A DNA stretch of 64,000 nucleotides from Coniosporium tulheliwenetii (Eukaryota > Ascomycota > Dothideomycetes), in the NCBI GenBank assembly GCA_030247845.1, contig JAPDRP010000028.1, forward strand, positions 186,001 through 250,000. Reading direction: 5' to 3'. Below are positions 10,971-22,712 of this stretch, one piece after another. The notes under the pieces were generated by a model. The model ran no database searches, had not been told where the DNA came from, and worked only from the letters and a program-made list of their open reading frames with translations. Numbering within the stretch: the first letter of the stretch is position 1; the number at the start of each line of letters is the position of its first letter. The translations under genes were made by a program, and so were the position numbers.

Positions 10971-11763
10971 ATGACAATCCAGCAGCCCTCCACCCGCCTC
11001 GATGGCAAAGTTGCCCTGGTCACTGGGAGCGGACGAGGTATCGGTGCAGCTATAGCTACCTACTTGGGCAGCCTGGGCGCCAAAGTCGTCGTCAACTATG
11101 CCAACTCGTCCGAGCACGCGGAGAAGGTGGTGACCGAAATTAAAGCGCAAGGATCTGACGCGGTCGCCTTCAAGGCCGATATTCGACGAGTTCCCCAAAC
11201 GGCCAAGCTTTTCGAAGATGCCGTTGCTCATTTTGGGCACGTCGACATCGCTGTGAGCAACTCGGGAGTTGTCAGCTTCGGGCACTTGAAAGATGTCACG
11301 GAAGAGGAGTTCGACCGGGTCTTTAGTCTCAACACCCGCGGCCAATTCTTCGTCGCTCGCGAGGCCTATCGCCACCTAAGCGAAGGCGGCCGAATCATTC
11401 TTACCTCTTCCAACACGGCGAAAGACTTCAGTGTGCCTTGTCACTCGCTGTACTCCGGTTCCAAAGGCGCCATCGACTCCTTCGTCCGCATCTCCTCGAA
11501 GGATTGTGGAGACAAGAAGATTACAGTCAATGCACTAGCACCTGGCGGGACGGTCACCGACATGTTCCACGATGTGTCGCACCATTACATTCCTGGGGAG
11601 AGAAGTATACTGCCGAGGAACGACAGCAGATGGCGGCTCATGCGTCGCCTTTGCATCGGAATGGGTTCCCTGAAGATGTTGCTCATGTGGTTGGGTTCCT
11701 CGCCAGCGGTCCGGGAGAGTGGATTAATGGGAAGGTTATTACGCTCGACGGGGAGCGGCATGA
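10971..11763 (+). CDS. Trihydroxynaphthalene/versicolorin-reductase-like SDR (frameshifted as assembled)
   Basis: NADPH-dependent reductase of aromatic polyketides; relatives are T4HN reductase of DHN-melanin, AflM and MdpC/ClaC, which act on emodin hydroquinone. The start at 10971 gives MTIQQPSTRLDGKVALVTG. TGSGRGIG binds the cofactor, SNSG replaces the usual NNAG, and Ser..Tyr-SGS-Lys (LYSGSKGA) is the catalytic set. APGGTVTDMF..SHHYIP is typical of this subfamily. The frame breaks at the G4 run 11595-11598 and continues one frame over (KYTAEERQQM...). A second G4 run at 11750-11753 again loses register just before the family's usual short tail and a TGA at 11761. Each break equals one missing G. 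Either two assembly errors or a recent pseudogene. Confidence 0.85.
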
Positions 11764-12433
11764 TGCCGAAGTGGGAGGACATCGATGTTGTGCTCTTGAG
11801 CGGTTTGTTTGCGAGCACTTTAGGAGTCCCTTACAAGATGCATTCATCTTATCAATCCTAGCAAATGATCCAGCATATTTTAAACCATCCAAGTCTCGCG
11901 CTCTTCCCAAGAACCTAGGGCACCCTCACCAAATGCAAAAGAAGACATTGAGCTCCTGAATCGCTGATTATGCATGGTAACTGGCGGCTACCTTACGCAT
12001 CGAGATGACGATGGAGAAAGTTCATCGAGCGAGGTTCTTCCAAGAGCTCAAACCGGCACCGGCACAATAAGACCAGATAATTCTGCATCACTGCCCACAA
12101 AACAGATGAACTCCCCACCCTCATGAGCGTGGACCTTCGATGACCACCAGTTGTCAAAGGTCGGATATCCGTATCTTCCAAAACTGCACCTCTATTGATT
12201 AGCCACGCACTGCCTTGCCTATTTTGAGCATGTCCTCGATCGAAATGTTTCATCCGAACAATGTCCCGAAGCTTAGAGGTACCACGGTCTGATGCCGACT
12301 TGCATTGCAAATCAATCTGGTGCATGCGGGAGGCTTCTGCATCATACTTGCAGACCGTTCGCTTGTGCCCTGAAGGTCTTTTCTGCCCTTTTCAGCGCTC
12401 AACCCAGCCTTAGCGCTCCACGTCAACATCAAG
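11764..12433. other. Intergenic, nothing recognised
   Basis: Holds the 3' flank of the reductase and the promoter of the SDR at 12434. Open frames here are short and unlike any family I recognise. Confidence 0.5.
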
Positions 12434-13555
12434 ATGACCACGTTTCTCCAATTTCAAATATCAGGAAGTCTCTTTGCAGCATGCATCAAGGTACTCACAG
12501 TTCTGGGCGCTCTGTATACCTCAACTATCCTCTGGCGTCTGGGAACCTTCACCTGGACTCACTTCATCCGCACAGGTACCATCAGCCGATACAAAACCAC
12601 AACGTCCGGAAAGCCACCATGGGCAATCGTGACAGGCGCATCTGACGGTGTCGGCCAGGGCTTCACTGAGGCACTGGCCGCGGCTGGCTTCAACGTTATC
12701 CTCCATGGTCGAGATGAGCAGAAGTTGCAGGCCTTGGTTGAGGCGCTACAGCCATGCTTTCCCGATCGCCAGTTTGATTTCCTGATCATCGATGGTCTTG
12801 CGAGCGTCCGAGATGCAGAGAAGATGCAAGCGGCGCTGGAGAGACTCAAGGACCGTGAGATCAGGGTCCTGATCAACAATCTTGGTGGCCATGGCGGAGC
12901 CGGCAATTGGCTGGCCCTGACGCAGGAACAATCTGCAAGCACTATGGATGCCTGGTACGCTTTCCCGTCTCACCACCTACCGTCAAACCCAAACTAACCC
13001 ACTTCCCCTTTCCCTTCTGCAGGATCGATCTCACAGCGCGCTTCCCAGCCCAATTCACTCGTCTGCTCCTGCCGCAATTGATCCGGAACAAACCAGCACT
13101 GATCCAGAACATCGGCAGCGCATCAGCAGACATGCCATCCCCGTGGCTGGCGTTGTACAGCGCCTGCAAAGCCTTCAACAAAGCCTGGTCGCAGTCGCTG
13201 CAGGTGGAGCTCATGGCCCAAAACCACGACATCGAGGTTCAGAATATCACCGCGGCCAATATCTCGACTCGGCGTTCGAAGCGGACGGAAAGCTGGTTGG
13301 AGCCGAACCCGAGAAAGTTCGCGGAAAGTGCGTTGGGCACTGTTGGGTGTAGGAGTAAGGTCGTGTGAGTTCCTTCTTTTCTGACGTTATCGCTACTTGA
13401 TATGATGCTGACGATTGTGCCCTTAAAGATGGGGGTATGCTGCTCATGCGCCCATGCTGACGATCCTGAACTCGCTTCCTGAGTCGATCAGAGACAAGTT
13501 AATCATCAAGGAGATGAGCAGGATAGTAGCCAAGGAGCAGCAGACGGAGAAGTAG
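12434..13555 (+). CDS. Membrane-anchored SDR, 17-beta-HSD12/3-ketoacyl-CoA-reductase-like
   Basis: Three exons (12434-12954, 13023-13364, 13429-13555) join in frame to 329 residues. A hydrophobic N-terminal segment (about residues 10-35) probably anchors it in the ER membrane. The Rossmann motif is TGASDGVG, followed by NNLGG. The catalytic region is IGSASADMPSPW with Tyr-SAC-Lys (YSACK). The layout resembles very-long-chain 3-oxoacyl-CoA reductases and hydroxysteroid dehydrogenases, but the C-terminus lacks a clear retention signal. In this setting it may reduce a polyketide rather than a fatty acyl-CoA, which is inference. Introns are 68 and 64 nt. The frame is intact. Confidence 0.85.
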
Positions 13556-13715
13556 CAGGCATGCTTTGTAAGCTATTGCAATTGGTTTCTTCCATCGTTT
13601 TGCAAGGCCAGTAGACGTGGACAAAGCGAGAGCCAAGTACATTGTGCTCAAAGATCGGCACGTCGTGACTTTGAAGGTCTGTCATGCCCTTCGTATCTGC
13701 GCCACACTCCGCCGC

Positions 13716-16136
13716 TCAACCATTGCCCTGCCTTTCACCCAGGTTGCCACAAGCGATATCATTGAGGTCTTGTTCTAGCAATCCATAGAGTGAAACATTA
13801 CCAGACTGCCAGTCCAGCAGGCTCGGCTTGATAGCTGGCTCAGCAATGCTGGGATTCAGACCGTCGCTGACATCCGTCCCGGGCTCGCTGCCCATAGTCA
13901 GATCTTGTGAGGCGGTGAAATCTGGTCCGAAGAAACCAAGTGCCGCCGAGAGTTCGTCAAATTCGCCGATTGCGGGCTGTAGAGCTTGCGAGAAATTGTA
14001 ATCGTCGCTACGCTCGTTGGCATGACGTTGTTGGGCTTTCGCTCGCACATACGCTCGAGCAACGTTGACGAAGATCGAGCAGAGCTGATGAAACTTCTCG
14101 ACGCCTTCGGAAAGCGGCACGGCGGGCTGCAGCGAGGCGACGAAGTCTTCAAGGAGTTGCAGGTCTTCTTGTGAAGATTCTGGGTTCGCAATGACGTTGC
14201 AAAAGACACCAGTAAAGGGTGTCAACGGTGCGTCCAAAAGCACCCAATGGCAGTATACGGTCCAGGCATAGACGTTGTTACTCTTCATGTGGTTTTTACT
14301 ATTCTCTCGATTGACCTGAAGGCATTTCCGGGCTGTCTCGAGTGCTCGGGACGAGCGTGGATGATTCAGGGGTATGGCGTAGAGTGCCATGGTTCTAGAT
14401 GTTATTGCCGTCAGCCTTTTCGGTGGCACTTGCGACTTTTCGTGACCTACAGCGCTCCAAAGTGCCTCACGCTCTCGCCAGACACCAGAAGTTCGGCAGC
14501 CGGAGTGCTCGCTTGTCGACCGAACATAGCAGCGTTGGTCTGGCAAAGATGGTCAGAAATGCTTCACATCACTCGGAGATTGAGCATTACCTTGAGCCTG
14601 CGCTGGTGAATCTGATCTAGCTCGTCCGCAAATGCTTCCGCTGTTGCAGCTCGTGCATCGGACGACAGAGATTTCGCGGCTGGTCCGTACAAGCTGTTAC
14701 AGATTTTGCCCTGCACGCATCCAGTGTCCACCCAGAACTTGACCAACGCGACAAGAGCGGGTGGGTTCTCGTCGCTTAGCATCGGACTGTCAATGTCACG
14801 GTCCTGAATCGCTGGAGGGCGACCCAGGCGGAGCGCATTGCTCCGGTCCAAGACGTAAGTACTCCAAAATAGAACAATCTTGCGTTGTAGTAAGGGACCG
14901 GACTCGGATTTCAGTCGCGAAAGCCGGTGATAGCCTAGAAACTGACACATACGTACTGTAGCGCCTGTCAATGACCAGGTCAATAAAGGCTTGCACATTG
15001 CGACTGTTGTTGATGCCTGAACAGGTCAGTATTTTTGCTATACTTGCGTCTGTCAGTTCAGAGCAGATGACTGCACATACAGCAACCATCAACGCTTCAG
15101 CAGCGTCCAAGCATGCAGGCGTCATCATTGGAAAAGTGGCCAAGACTTGCAACATCAAGTTGGAGAAGCTCCTTGAAAGGCCGTAGTTATAACCAGCGAG
15201 CTCTCCTTCATCTCTGCCGCTGAGCTCGGAACATATGTTGGCCATCATCGAATAAACGAGAAGCTTGTCTGTGGGAGAGCCCTCTTGTTCCCGCTGATAC
15301 ATAGATCGGCACTTCTTCAGGAAGGCGTCAACCAAAGCCGGCGAAAGCCAATTGAAGTATGCAGGTGTAGAGGCTGGGAGGATTGTCAGTGGGGCGGCAA
15401 AACGGATCAGCGACAACATTGCCTTGACGAACTTTCAAGTCTCTCTAAGACCGCTTCGACTTGTTCCCAGCCTGGCGCGGGAGTTTCCGATGAAGATGAG
15501 GTGGTTGGAAATAGGCCTCTTGGAGCGCCCGTCGCGTCAAGTTGCGCGCGATGAACAATGCTGCGTAAAGCGTCCAAAGCAGCTCTCAGCTCTGAGTCCT
15601 GATGGACAGCTGGGTCCGGATCACGGCCAACGGTTTGTTCTAGTACGTTCTTCGCTGCCACGGACTCTGCTTGAGTCCCCGTATCACCGGCAGGCGTAGG
15701 AGCCGCGGAGACATGGTCGAAATGCGAACGGCGAGATGTGTCGTTCCAAGGGCCATTGGAGACTGGTGAAAGAGGTCGCGGTGGCGCATTGATCGGCGGA
15801 GATGATTGAGCGTGGTCGCGAGATTGTTGAAGCATATGCTCAATGCGAGCCAGCCGATCATTCATCAGATCGAGCTTGCCTTCACTATGCCTGCTATCAA
15901 TGATTGCCTCTTCGATGCGCGCAATGCAGGGCGCCGACGAACTATTTCTTGGTGACGTGGATCCTCTCTGGTCGCACCTTGCTGCGTTGCGTCGTCGTCC
16001 GGCATGTCAGTCCCGATGCTCGACAGTGCGAGCAGGGTGAAGCACGATCACAACGCGTCTTCCTGGACCGACATTCATCGCACTGCGCAATCAACAGTCT
16101 TGGTACGGCGCAGGCATTGCTGTGGAGCATGAGCAT
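13716..16136 (-). CDS. Zn2Cys6 transcription factor, probable cluster regulator (one frameshift as assembled)
   Basis: Nuclear regulator. The N-terminus carries CDECRSRKTRCDRASPCSHC plus RASGLTC, matching C-x2-C-x6-C-x5-C-x2-C-x6-C. It is followed by a linker with a predicted coiled coil (RIEEAIID...NDRLARIEHML) and a fungal-specific regulatory domain (CQFLGYHR, STYVLDRSNALRLGRPP). Exons by eye: 16136-15433 (broken), 15373-15081, 15016-14591, 14539-14451, 14394-13716. Just after the zinc cluster the frame ends at 15942, and the conserved sequence resumes one frame over; one base missing from the AAA run (plus-strand TTT 15945-15947) accounts for it. The 15432-15374 intron uses a GTTCGT donor and has a CTGAC branch site. 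It is divergent from the dehydratase gene, so the two may share a promoter. Target genes are inferred. Confidence 0.85.
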
Positions 16137-16683
16137 TGTGTCGACTTACTGCTCGTGGAGCTGGTCCACCTGTCGCCGGTCGACCGGACGACGAAGGAGA
16201 AGTTCCATCCATCTTGGTGGCCTTCGGCACTGCCCGGCGGGCTTGGACGCTTCAAATTACTTTGTAGAGTACTCGACGGCGGATGGAGATGGAGATGGAG
16301 ATTGTGAGGCTCAAGAAGCACAGACACCATTTGCACGCGTCGTGACGTGTGCCGAGGCATCTCGTGGCGCGATCGCGTTGTGTAAGATGAGATGGAGTCG
16401 AATTGCCTTGTCCAAACCACCGACCTTTCATCAAGCTGCCTTCGAAAAGGCTGAGACGAGGAGCCATCGTTGGCCTGCGATCTTTAATCGCCGCGAGATG
16501 ACGCTTACGATAGTGTGATGGTTGCCCGTGAAGTTCTCACCTTCCGACAGACAACTTTTAGCCCGATGGCAGTTATCGTCCGGGCAGCATGACACCAAAC
16601 GTGCCCGCTCCGGTGAACGTCTTGCAGAGCAGTGACCATTTGCTGTCCTCAACATCAGCTATACAGACAGAAGCATACGCACA
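16137..16683. promoter_or_regulatory. Bidirectional promoter between regulator and dehydratase genes
   Basis: 547 bp separating divergent starts at 16136 and 16684. No conserved exon. A GGAGAT triple repeat lies near 16283-16300. Short frames in this stretch are low in complexity. Confidence 0.45.
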
Positions 16684-17297
16684 ATGCCGGGAAAGGAACT
16701 GCAGACCGTGACCTTTTGAGGGTGAGTGGAATCCGTATTCACGCAGCGCCACACCTCACTGTAGACGATGCAGATGTCGCAGCGTGTCAAGCAGCCGTCT
16801 TTGAATGGGCGGAGAGCTTCGATACCAAAGATTGGCGACGTCTCGCAGAGAGCGTCGCCCCTACTCTCTACGTACGTGACATCCCTATCAACGCCGACAG
16901 TGGCACTCGTGCTCTCTAACACGGTCATTCACGCCACCAGCTCGACTATCGCTCGGTGATGGGCAAAATGTGGGAGAGCCTACTCGCCGAAGAGTTTGTG
17001 GGTCTGGCCTCAAACGCCCACTTCCTGGGCAACCCTCGCATCAAGACGCAGCACTTCATCGGAGCCAGCAAATGGGTCAAGACCGGCGACGAGGAGGTGA
17101 CGGGGTATCACCAGATGCGGGTCGCGCATCAGAAGTACAAGGACGACGAGCTCAAGGAGGCGCAGTATCAGGGGCATGCCCATGGCAAGGCGACCATTTA
17201 TTACCGCCTCTGCGATGGAATTTGGAAGTTTGCGGGTCTCGTACCAGATATTCGTTGGGCAGAGCGTGATTACGACAAAATCTTTGGGCCGGAGTAG
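16684..17297 (+). CDS. Scytalone-dehydratase-like enzyme (frameshifted as assembled)
   Basis: Member of the SnoaL/NTF2-like scytalone dehydratase family. These remove water from reduced naphthol or anthracene rings in DHN-melanin and, as MdpB/ClaB-type enzymes, in emodin-to-chrysophanol deoxygenation. Exons are 16684-16721, 16765-16871 and 16941-17297. Family blocks are QAAVFEWAESFDTKDW, LDYRSVMGKMW, TQHFIGASKW with one catalytic His, GYHQMRVAHQKY with the second, and KFAGLVPDIRW near the end. Exon 1 has TTTT where three T keep the frame into VTFE; as printed a TGA at 16717-16719 closes it. With one T fewer all exons join to 166 residues, close to the family's 170. It is the only insertion-type indel found among otherwise deletion-type breaks. 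Confidence 0.88.
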
Positions 17298-17817
17298 CTG
17301 CTGTCCTCCTCTAGAACCACAACGTAGATGGATTAGACTGGGAGGCGGACACGTCTGCTATGCAATGTAGTCCTTCGCCTGCTCACCAAAAGGCCTTTCC
17401 TCTGCCAGACGCTTGGCCGGTGCATCGTCAACAGATTTATGAGTAGAATGCCTCGCATGCAGTGAATCAGAGCGTCATGCCTGACCAATTAGCATTCAAC
17501 CGCCTCGACGCTCTACATGTAGATGTATGTCGATTACCATCCGGTGACCCGAACATGATCTCGACCAGCTTCGCCCACTCTGCCAAGTAGCTTCTTCCTA
17601 AGTCCCGGGCGTTTAATCTTGCGTGCGTGGGCAGGCAGAACGGACGATTTGTGATCGCTCGAACTCACCGGCACAATGTTCATACATACGCAATAAACGG
17701 TCTTATACATGATATCAACACTGAACATTTCAACTTCTCTCGCCCGACTTCAATTGAGATCACATCACCTTTTGATTCTCTGTCAAGCGAATCGCAAGTC
17801 GATCGGTGTTTGCAAGC
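17298..17817. other. Intergenic; promoter of the next SDR
   Basis: No coding exon supported. TCGCAAGTCGA at 17792-17802 matches the AflR-type TCG-N5-CGA pattern but lies 16 bp from the start codon, unusually close. Confidence 0.4.
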
Positions 17818-18815
17818 ATGGACTCTCTAAACGAATCAACGCTTCCCCAAGTCTACGACTCCTATGAAAGCATCGCTCCATCGAAATATGCCGGAAAGCT
17901 AGATGGCAAAGTCGTGAGTACCTCTATCGAAATCATCTCTTGAACCTCGCCCTGACTCGCCTGCAGGCTCTCATCACGGGCACATCAGGCGGAATTGGCC
18001 GGTCGATAGCCAAAGCCTTTGCAGCCGCCGGCGCTTCTATGGCTCTCGTTGCGCGCCGTGAGCCCGAGCTCCTCTCACTTGTGAAGGAGATCGAGGACGC
18101 CGGCGCGACTGGCAAAGCCGTCGCCATTGCGGAAGATGTCGTCGAGGAAGGCGCTCCTCGCCGCATTGTGCAGAAGACAGAAGAAGCACTTGGTCCTGTT
18201 GATGTCCTCGTTAACAACGCCGGTATTACCCGAATAGGGCCCGTTAGCGTGGAAGACATGAAGGCCTGGTGGCGCGTCTATGAAGTCAACGTCCTGGCTC
18301 CGGTGTCACTATGTCGAGAGGTCTTGCCTTCGATGACGAAGCGACAGACGGGCGTCCTGATCAGCACGAGCGCGCTGGGAACTCTCGACCAGCCCGCCAT
18401 GTCAGCCTACGCCTCCTCCAAAATGGCTCTGTCCAAGTTCCACGAGCTGCTGGCCAAGAAGCTGGAGGCGGAATCCCCCAATACGCGGTCGTACGCCGTG
18501 TATCCCGGTTTCATCTAGACCGGCATCGGCACGCGCGAGGGCGAGGTCAACACGGAGCAGATGCAGCATCCAGCCATGCAGAAGCTGTTCGGCATGTTCA
18601 GCGGCATTGATCCAAAAGAGATGAAGATGCAGACGCCAGAGCTTTGCGCCGATACGATGGTGGCGTTGGCTGCTGATCCGGTGTATGCGGTCTTGTCGGG
18701 CTTCCACATTAATGCTCCTCAGGAGCTTCCGCCCCTGGTGGAGGAGGCACAGAAAGAGGGTCATGGGCGACTGGGGGCTGAGCGGTTGCATTCGGTCAAG
18801 ATCGCGGCGATGTAG
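17818..18815 (+). pseudogene. Short-chain dehydrogenase with an internal TAG
   Basis: Two exons (17818-17913, 17967-18815) encode a 314-codon SDR. Features are TGTSGGIG cofactor loop, NNAG, and the Ser/Tyr/Lys set with YASSK. The frame is unbroken except for TAG at 18516-18518, right after YPGFI, where SDRs have the PG motif. The downstream 99 codons stay in frame and look coding, so this is one nonsense change. A CAG to TAG transition, a CpA to TpA change, would explain it. The catalytic core is upstream, but the lost part forms the substrate loop. The substrate is unknown; the place in the cluster suggests a polyketide intermediate. Confidence 0.85.
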
Positions 18816-19592
18816 AGTACTGCTGAATTCTAGCACTGGTTGAAAACAGTACCCTCATCTATCATTTAGGCACACAGAATCTACACGGTACCCACAGGCT
18901 CTCTGGATGATGGAGAACACGGTGTTTTTCATAGCAGGGAGGAAGTGCAAGTGCAAGGGATGGTTGAAGTTGAAGTGGGTCAAAGCTCAGTGCACGGCCC
19001 ACAGCCAGGCCATTTCTATTGCAGGTTTGCAACCTCGACTTCGTCTTTGCCGTTCCATCTCTGCACTCACGCAATGTAGTACGTTTCCTGATGCATCATT
19101 CTTTGAGCATGAGCTCTTAGTGCTACGAGTACGGGTCGCACGACATGAGACAAGATCCACTCTGCGCGCGTGAGGGGCGGCAAATTGCTGACAATGCCAT
19201 GCTCAGACCCGTGTTGGAATCATGGTGACCAGCACCCGGCCCAGAGTCGCCAACGACCGCATGGCGTGGACATCGAAACGCAGGTAGATCCAAGCCTCAG
19301 TGCCAGCGATGCCTGCATCAGCCACCGAAGCTCGCGGGATGAACGGGCTTCGTGACTGTTTTGTTCCGATTTTTGCGCCGAGTAATCATCACGAGACGTC
19401 CAAGGCTTCGGCACTCCGAAGCTGAACAAGAACATCATAGTGTACGGTGCCTCTTGTCGGGCGATAAGTGATGGTATGCTTTGAATGGCAGGCGTTGACT
19501 GAAAGTAGCTTATAAGCATCCGCTTCACCATCCCTGGTGCGGCGTGACCACATTCTCCAACCAGCTCCTCTCCTTGTCACATTACCATCAAA
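18816..19592. promoter_or_regulatory. Promoter region of the O-methyltransferase with a CGG inverted repeat
   Basis: No exon supported. GCTTCGG-CACT-CCGAAGC (19405-19422) is a perfect 7-bp inverted repeat containing CGG-N4-CCG, 171 bp before the methyltransferase start. It could be a Zn2Cys6 site or a stem; this is motif-based only. Confidence 0.4.
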
Positions 19593-20831
19593 ATGGCCAA
19601 AACAGAACTCGACAACACCCGTGCGGGTCTTCGTGCGTTGGCGGAGGAGGTGTTGAAGCTGACCGATACGTACCAGCCGGCACCGCCAGATTCCTGGGCT
19701 ACTGAAGACCCACTGATCACGAAGGCGAAGGAGCTGGTCATGCAAGCGCAGTCGACAGTCGATTACATGGGCACCCTGACTCGCACCACAACGGAGACAG
19801 TCTGTCTGCGCACCCTTCTGGAGTTCAACGTCATTCAGTCAATTCCAACGGAAGGGTCTATCAGTGCCTCAGACCTGGAGAAGAAGACGGGCGTCGATCA
19901 AACTCTGCTCGTACGCCTTTTCCGTATTCTGGTAAACTCGGGTGCCATAGAACAGAACGAGAACGGCGACTATTCCCACACTCATGTCTCTGCGAACTTC
20001 CTCCACCCAATGGTATCCAACATGTTCAAGCAAATCTACGAGACCGGCCTCGGACCTATCGTCCGGCTGCCACAGTTCTTGAAGTATCAGTCTGAGATCA
20101 CGGGCAAAGTCGAAGAACCCGGTGCTAGCAGGGACAACACATACTGGAACTTGTGCACCTACGCTGTTGGTGAGCATGGTCGATCATCCACGTTCCAGCT
20201 GATGGAGAAGGATCCTGTCAAGATGCAGGAATTCCAGAGCAACCTTGGCGGCAGTGCTCACCTTCATCCATGGGTCGGCTTCTACGATTTCTCCAAGTTA
20301 GCCACGCAGGAGGAGGGCAGGATTGTGTTTGTGGACGTTGGCGGCGGCCACGGACACGCAATTTCCAACATCCTGCAAGCGCATCCGGACATCAAGCCTG
20401 AGCAGTGCGTGCTCCAGGACTCGGGCGCAGTGATCGACTTCGCCCAGAAGGGCAACAAAGACCTACCGCACGAGGTCGAGAAGCAAGTCCACGATTTCTT
20501 CTCACCTAACCCGGTCAAGGGGGCAAGGGCATACTTCATGCGAGCCATTGCTCACGATCTCAGTGACCAGAACACGATCCGCGTTATGAAGCAGATCGTT
20601 CCGGTCATGGAGAGGGATAGCAAGGTTCTGATCGCCGACAACATTATTCCTGAAGGTTCGCAGAGTGGCAACACCGCTGTGATGGACATGATGATGATGG
20701 CTATTGGTGGTAAGGAGAGGACCGAGAAGGACTTCAAGGACGTTATCGACGCTGCTGGGTTGAAGCTTGATGGCGTGTACAGGGCTGGAGAGCACAATAC
20801 TTTTGCCATTATGGAGGCTAGTCTAAAATAG
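19593..20831 (+). CDS. SAM-dependent O-methyltransferase, COMT/plant-type family 2
   Basis: Single exon, 412 residues, start in a good context (TCAAAATGGCC). An N-terminal winged-helix dimerisation domain (about 60-170, with EKKTGVDQTLLVRLFRILV) is followed by the methyltransferase fold. SAM motif I is FVDVGGGHGHA near residue 247. The catalytic His is in AIAHDLSDQN near 315-320, as in caffeic acid/AflP-type enzymes. It transfers a methyl group to a phenolic hydroxyl; in anthraquinone clusters such enzymes methylate emodin or related xanthones. The substrate here is inferred from context. The frame is intact, in contrast to most neighbours, so this could be one of the functional survivors. 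Confidence 0.9.
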   Translation: MAKTELDNTRAGLRALAEEVLKLTDTYQPAPPDSWATEDPLITKAKELVMQAQSTVDYMGTLTRTTTETVCLRTLLEFNVIQSIPTEGSISASDLEKKTGVDQTLLVRLFRILVNSGAIEQNENGDYSHTHVSANFLHPMVSNMFKQIYETGLGPIVRLPQFLKYQSEITGKVEEPGASRDNTYWNLCTYAVGEHGRSSTFQLMEKDPVKMQEFQSNLGGSAHLHPWVGFYDFSKLATQEEGRIVFVDVGGGHGHAISNILQAHPDIKPEQCVLQDSGAVIDFAQKGNKDLPHEVEKQVHDFFSPNPVKGARAYFMRAIAHDLSDQNTIRVMKQIVPVMERDSKVLIADNIIPEGSQSGNTAVMDMMMMAIGGKERTEKDFKDVIDAAGLKLDGVYRAGEHNTFAIMEASLK

Positions 20832-21363
20832 CTCGTCTTCCGATTACTCAAAAAATGAAATTTCCATCTTCGCAATTGTTGCCACCTTCGTCGTCGACAT
20901 TACAGTGTTGAGGCGCCCGAGAAAGTCTTGCTTGGATTCTGGTGAATTCTTCATCTCGCACACCGATTTGTTACATCATATCCCAGCTACTGTAAAGGGG
21001 TGAAAGATCTCGGCTCCTGGGATGGCAGACACAGGCTCTTAGGTCGAATAGTCACGTGCAGCTGACGAGCCCAGACCTCTGCGTCATCTTCGCTCGGACA
21101 ATTTACATCAATATTGCGAGTCTCACTGACAGCTTCTGCACCCACCTCAGGTGAAACAGCAGCATCGCTGAGCAATGATGGGCGTAAGGACTCGACAGAC
21201 AGGAGAGACGGCAGAGAAGCGAGATATGCGACAGTATGAGACCAACCTTGCGGATGCATATCAAGACTCTGAATCAGGGGATTTTGGCACTACGGACTGA
21301 CTCTCAGAGCAGAAATCAATCGGCCAGCCAGCTGTCTGCCGGAATTCCACTTCCGGAACAGCT
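20832..21363. other. Convergent intergenic region
   Basis: 532 bp between convergent genes; holds both 3' flanks. No further coding sequence recognised. Confidence 0.5.
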
Positions 21364-22712
21364 TCAGCTTTTCCAGTTATACTCCGGTATGTTATATTTG
21401 TCCGTGCCAAAACTGCTCGAAAACGTCGCCGCCACCCAGGAGAAGAGTTTCGCAATCGGCACAAACTCGCTGGCGGTGATCAACGCCGCAATGACTTGAA
21501 TCACGGCATTGCGAAGTGATAGCGCCCAAGGAGCCTGCGGTGTCATGATGCCAGGGAAACCAGGAGGTATCTGCTGCATATCTTGAATGATGGGCTGCAT
21601 TCTGCTCTCGTAGCTCCTCAATCCCGCGGCCAGGTCGCCAGGATGATTGCTGATCTCACCGGCAAGCAGATAGGCGCCCGTGATGGCAAGACTGGTTCCA
21701 GTGCCGACGGGTCCCGCGGCGTAGCCAGCATCGCCGATCAGCACAAAACGCCCCTTGTGCAAAGAAGGCGCTTTTACTTGTACGGCTTCTGAAGCGTACA
21801 GATTGTCGGAAGCTCTCACTGCAGGCATGATCTCCTCGTATCTTGGATGACCTCGAAAGTGCTGGGCCAGAAACTGCTTTGTCGCTCCATCTCCAGCTTT
21901 GACCGCTTCACGGAAAGGTCGCATCACTTCTGCCGTTACGGCGCTTCGAGGATACGAGCTCATCAACACGATGCGGTTCCGCCCAAGATGGTGATCAGGA
22001 GCGATCATTGTGGCTCGTCCGGGAGTCGAGGTACTGAAAAGTGCCATTTTGCCACCTCGCAGCAAGTTTCGCGGAACCGTACAGTATCCCGCCCAGGCAT
22101 TCAATGGCTCAATATGGTCGCGAACCTTGCATTCCATGCCGAGAGCTCTTGTACGAGACGTCGCGCCGTCGGCCGCTACCACAAGATCAGAGTTGGACGG
22201 TGGGAGCTTGCCATTTGCGAACTCAACGAAGACGCGGTCTTTCTCCTGACGCAAGGAAGCCACTTGCTCGCCAAAAACATACCGAATCCTTTCGTTGCCC
22301 TTTGTGAAGTCGTGCAAGATTCGCGACAGATCATCACGAAAGATCTCGTATTCTGAGACCAGTGACTGCTGCTCTGCATCGCCTGTGCCTTTAATCGTAA
22401 TATACGGGCGATCCTGATCATCGACAATCTTCATGGCTTTGTTGTCTGTGTTAGCAGGCTTCAAGCTTCAGTCTGTCAAGCAATTCACTCACCTTCTAAC
22501 GGAGCCAGGGACGCCTTGAGTGCTGCCTCCAAGCCCGGGATCTTTCGCACTACAGTCACGCCACAAGTTCGTATGTCGATGTTCTGACCTCCAGAGCGCA
22601 GGGCTGGGTAACGCTCGATGATAGTCGCCTCCGCGCCAGCTTCGGCTAGCCAGTAGGCCGCCATTGGGCCTGCGATGGAAGCGCCCACCACCAGCACTTT
22701 GAGATCTGACAT
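21364..22712 (-). CDS. FAD-dependent monooxygenase (aromatic hydroxylase family)
   Basis: Class A flavoprotein monooxygenase that hydroxylates aromatic substrates with NAD(P)H and oxygen. Two exons (22712-22493, 22445-21364) join to 433 residues. The N-terminal dinucleotide motif is VVGASIAGPMAAYW (GxSxxG variant). DG motif region: VAADGATSRTR. The second FAD motif is LIGDAGYAAGPVGTG. A hydrophobic C-terminal part (AVIQVIAALITASEF) follows. The intron is 47 nt. It is divergent from the gene at 23044 over 331 bp. In a cluster of this kind it could oxidise an anthraquinone or naphthol ring. The frame is intact. Homologues include TetX/PHBH-like enzymes; Baeyer-Villiger activity cannot be excluded. 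Confidence 0.9.

Noticed and set aside
15374..15432. A further frameshift in the regulator
   Set aside because: A GTTCGT...CAG intron with a CTGAC branch site joins the exons in phase and gives the expected family spacing.
17792..17802. TCG-N5-CGA, the AflR-type binding site
   Set aside because: It lies 16 bp before a start codon, and no second copy was noticed in the other cluster promoters.
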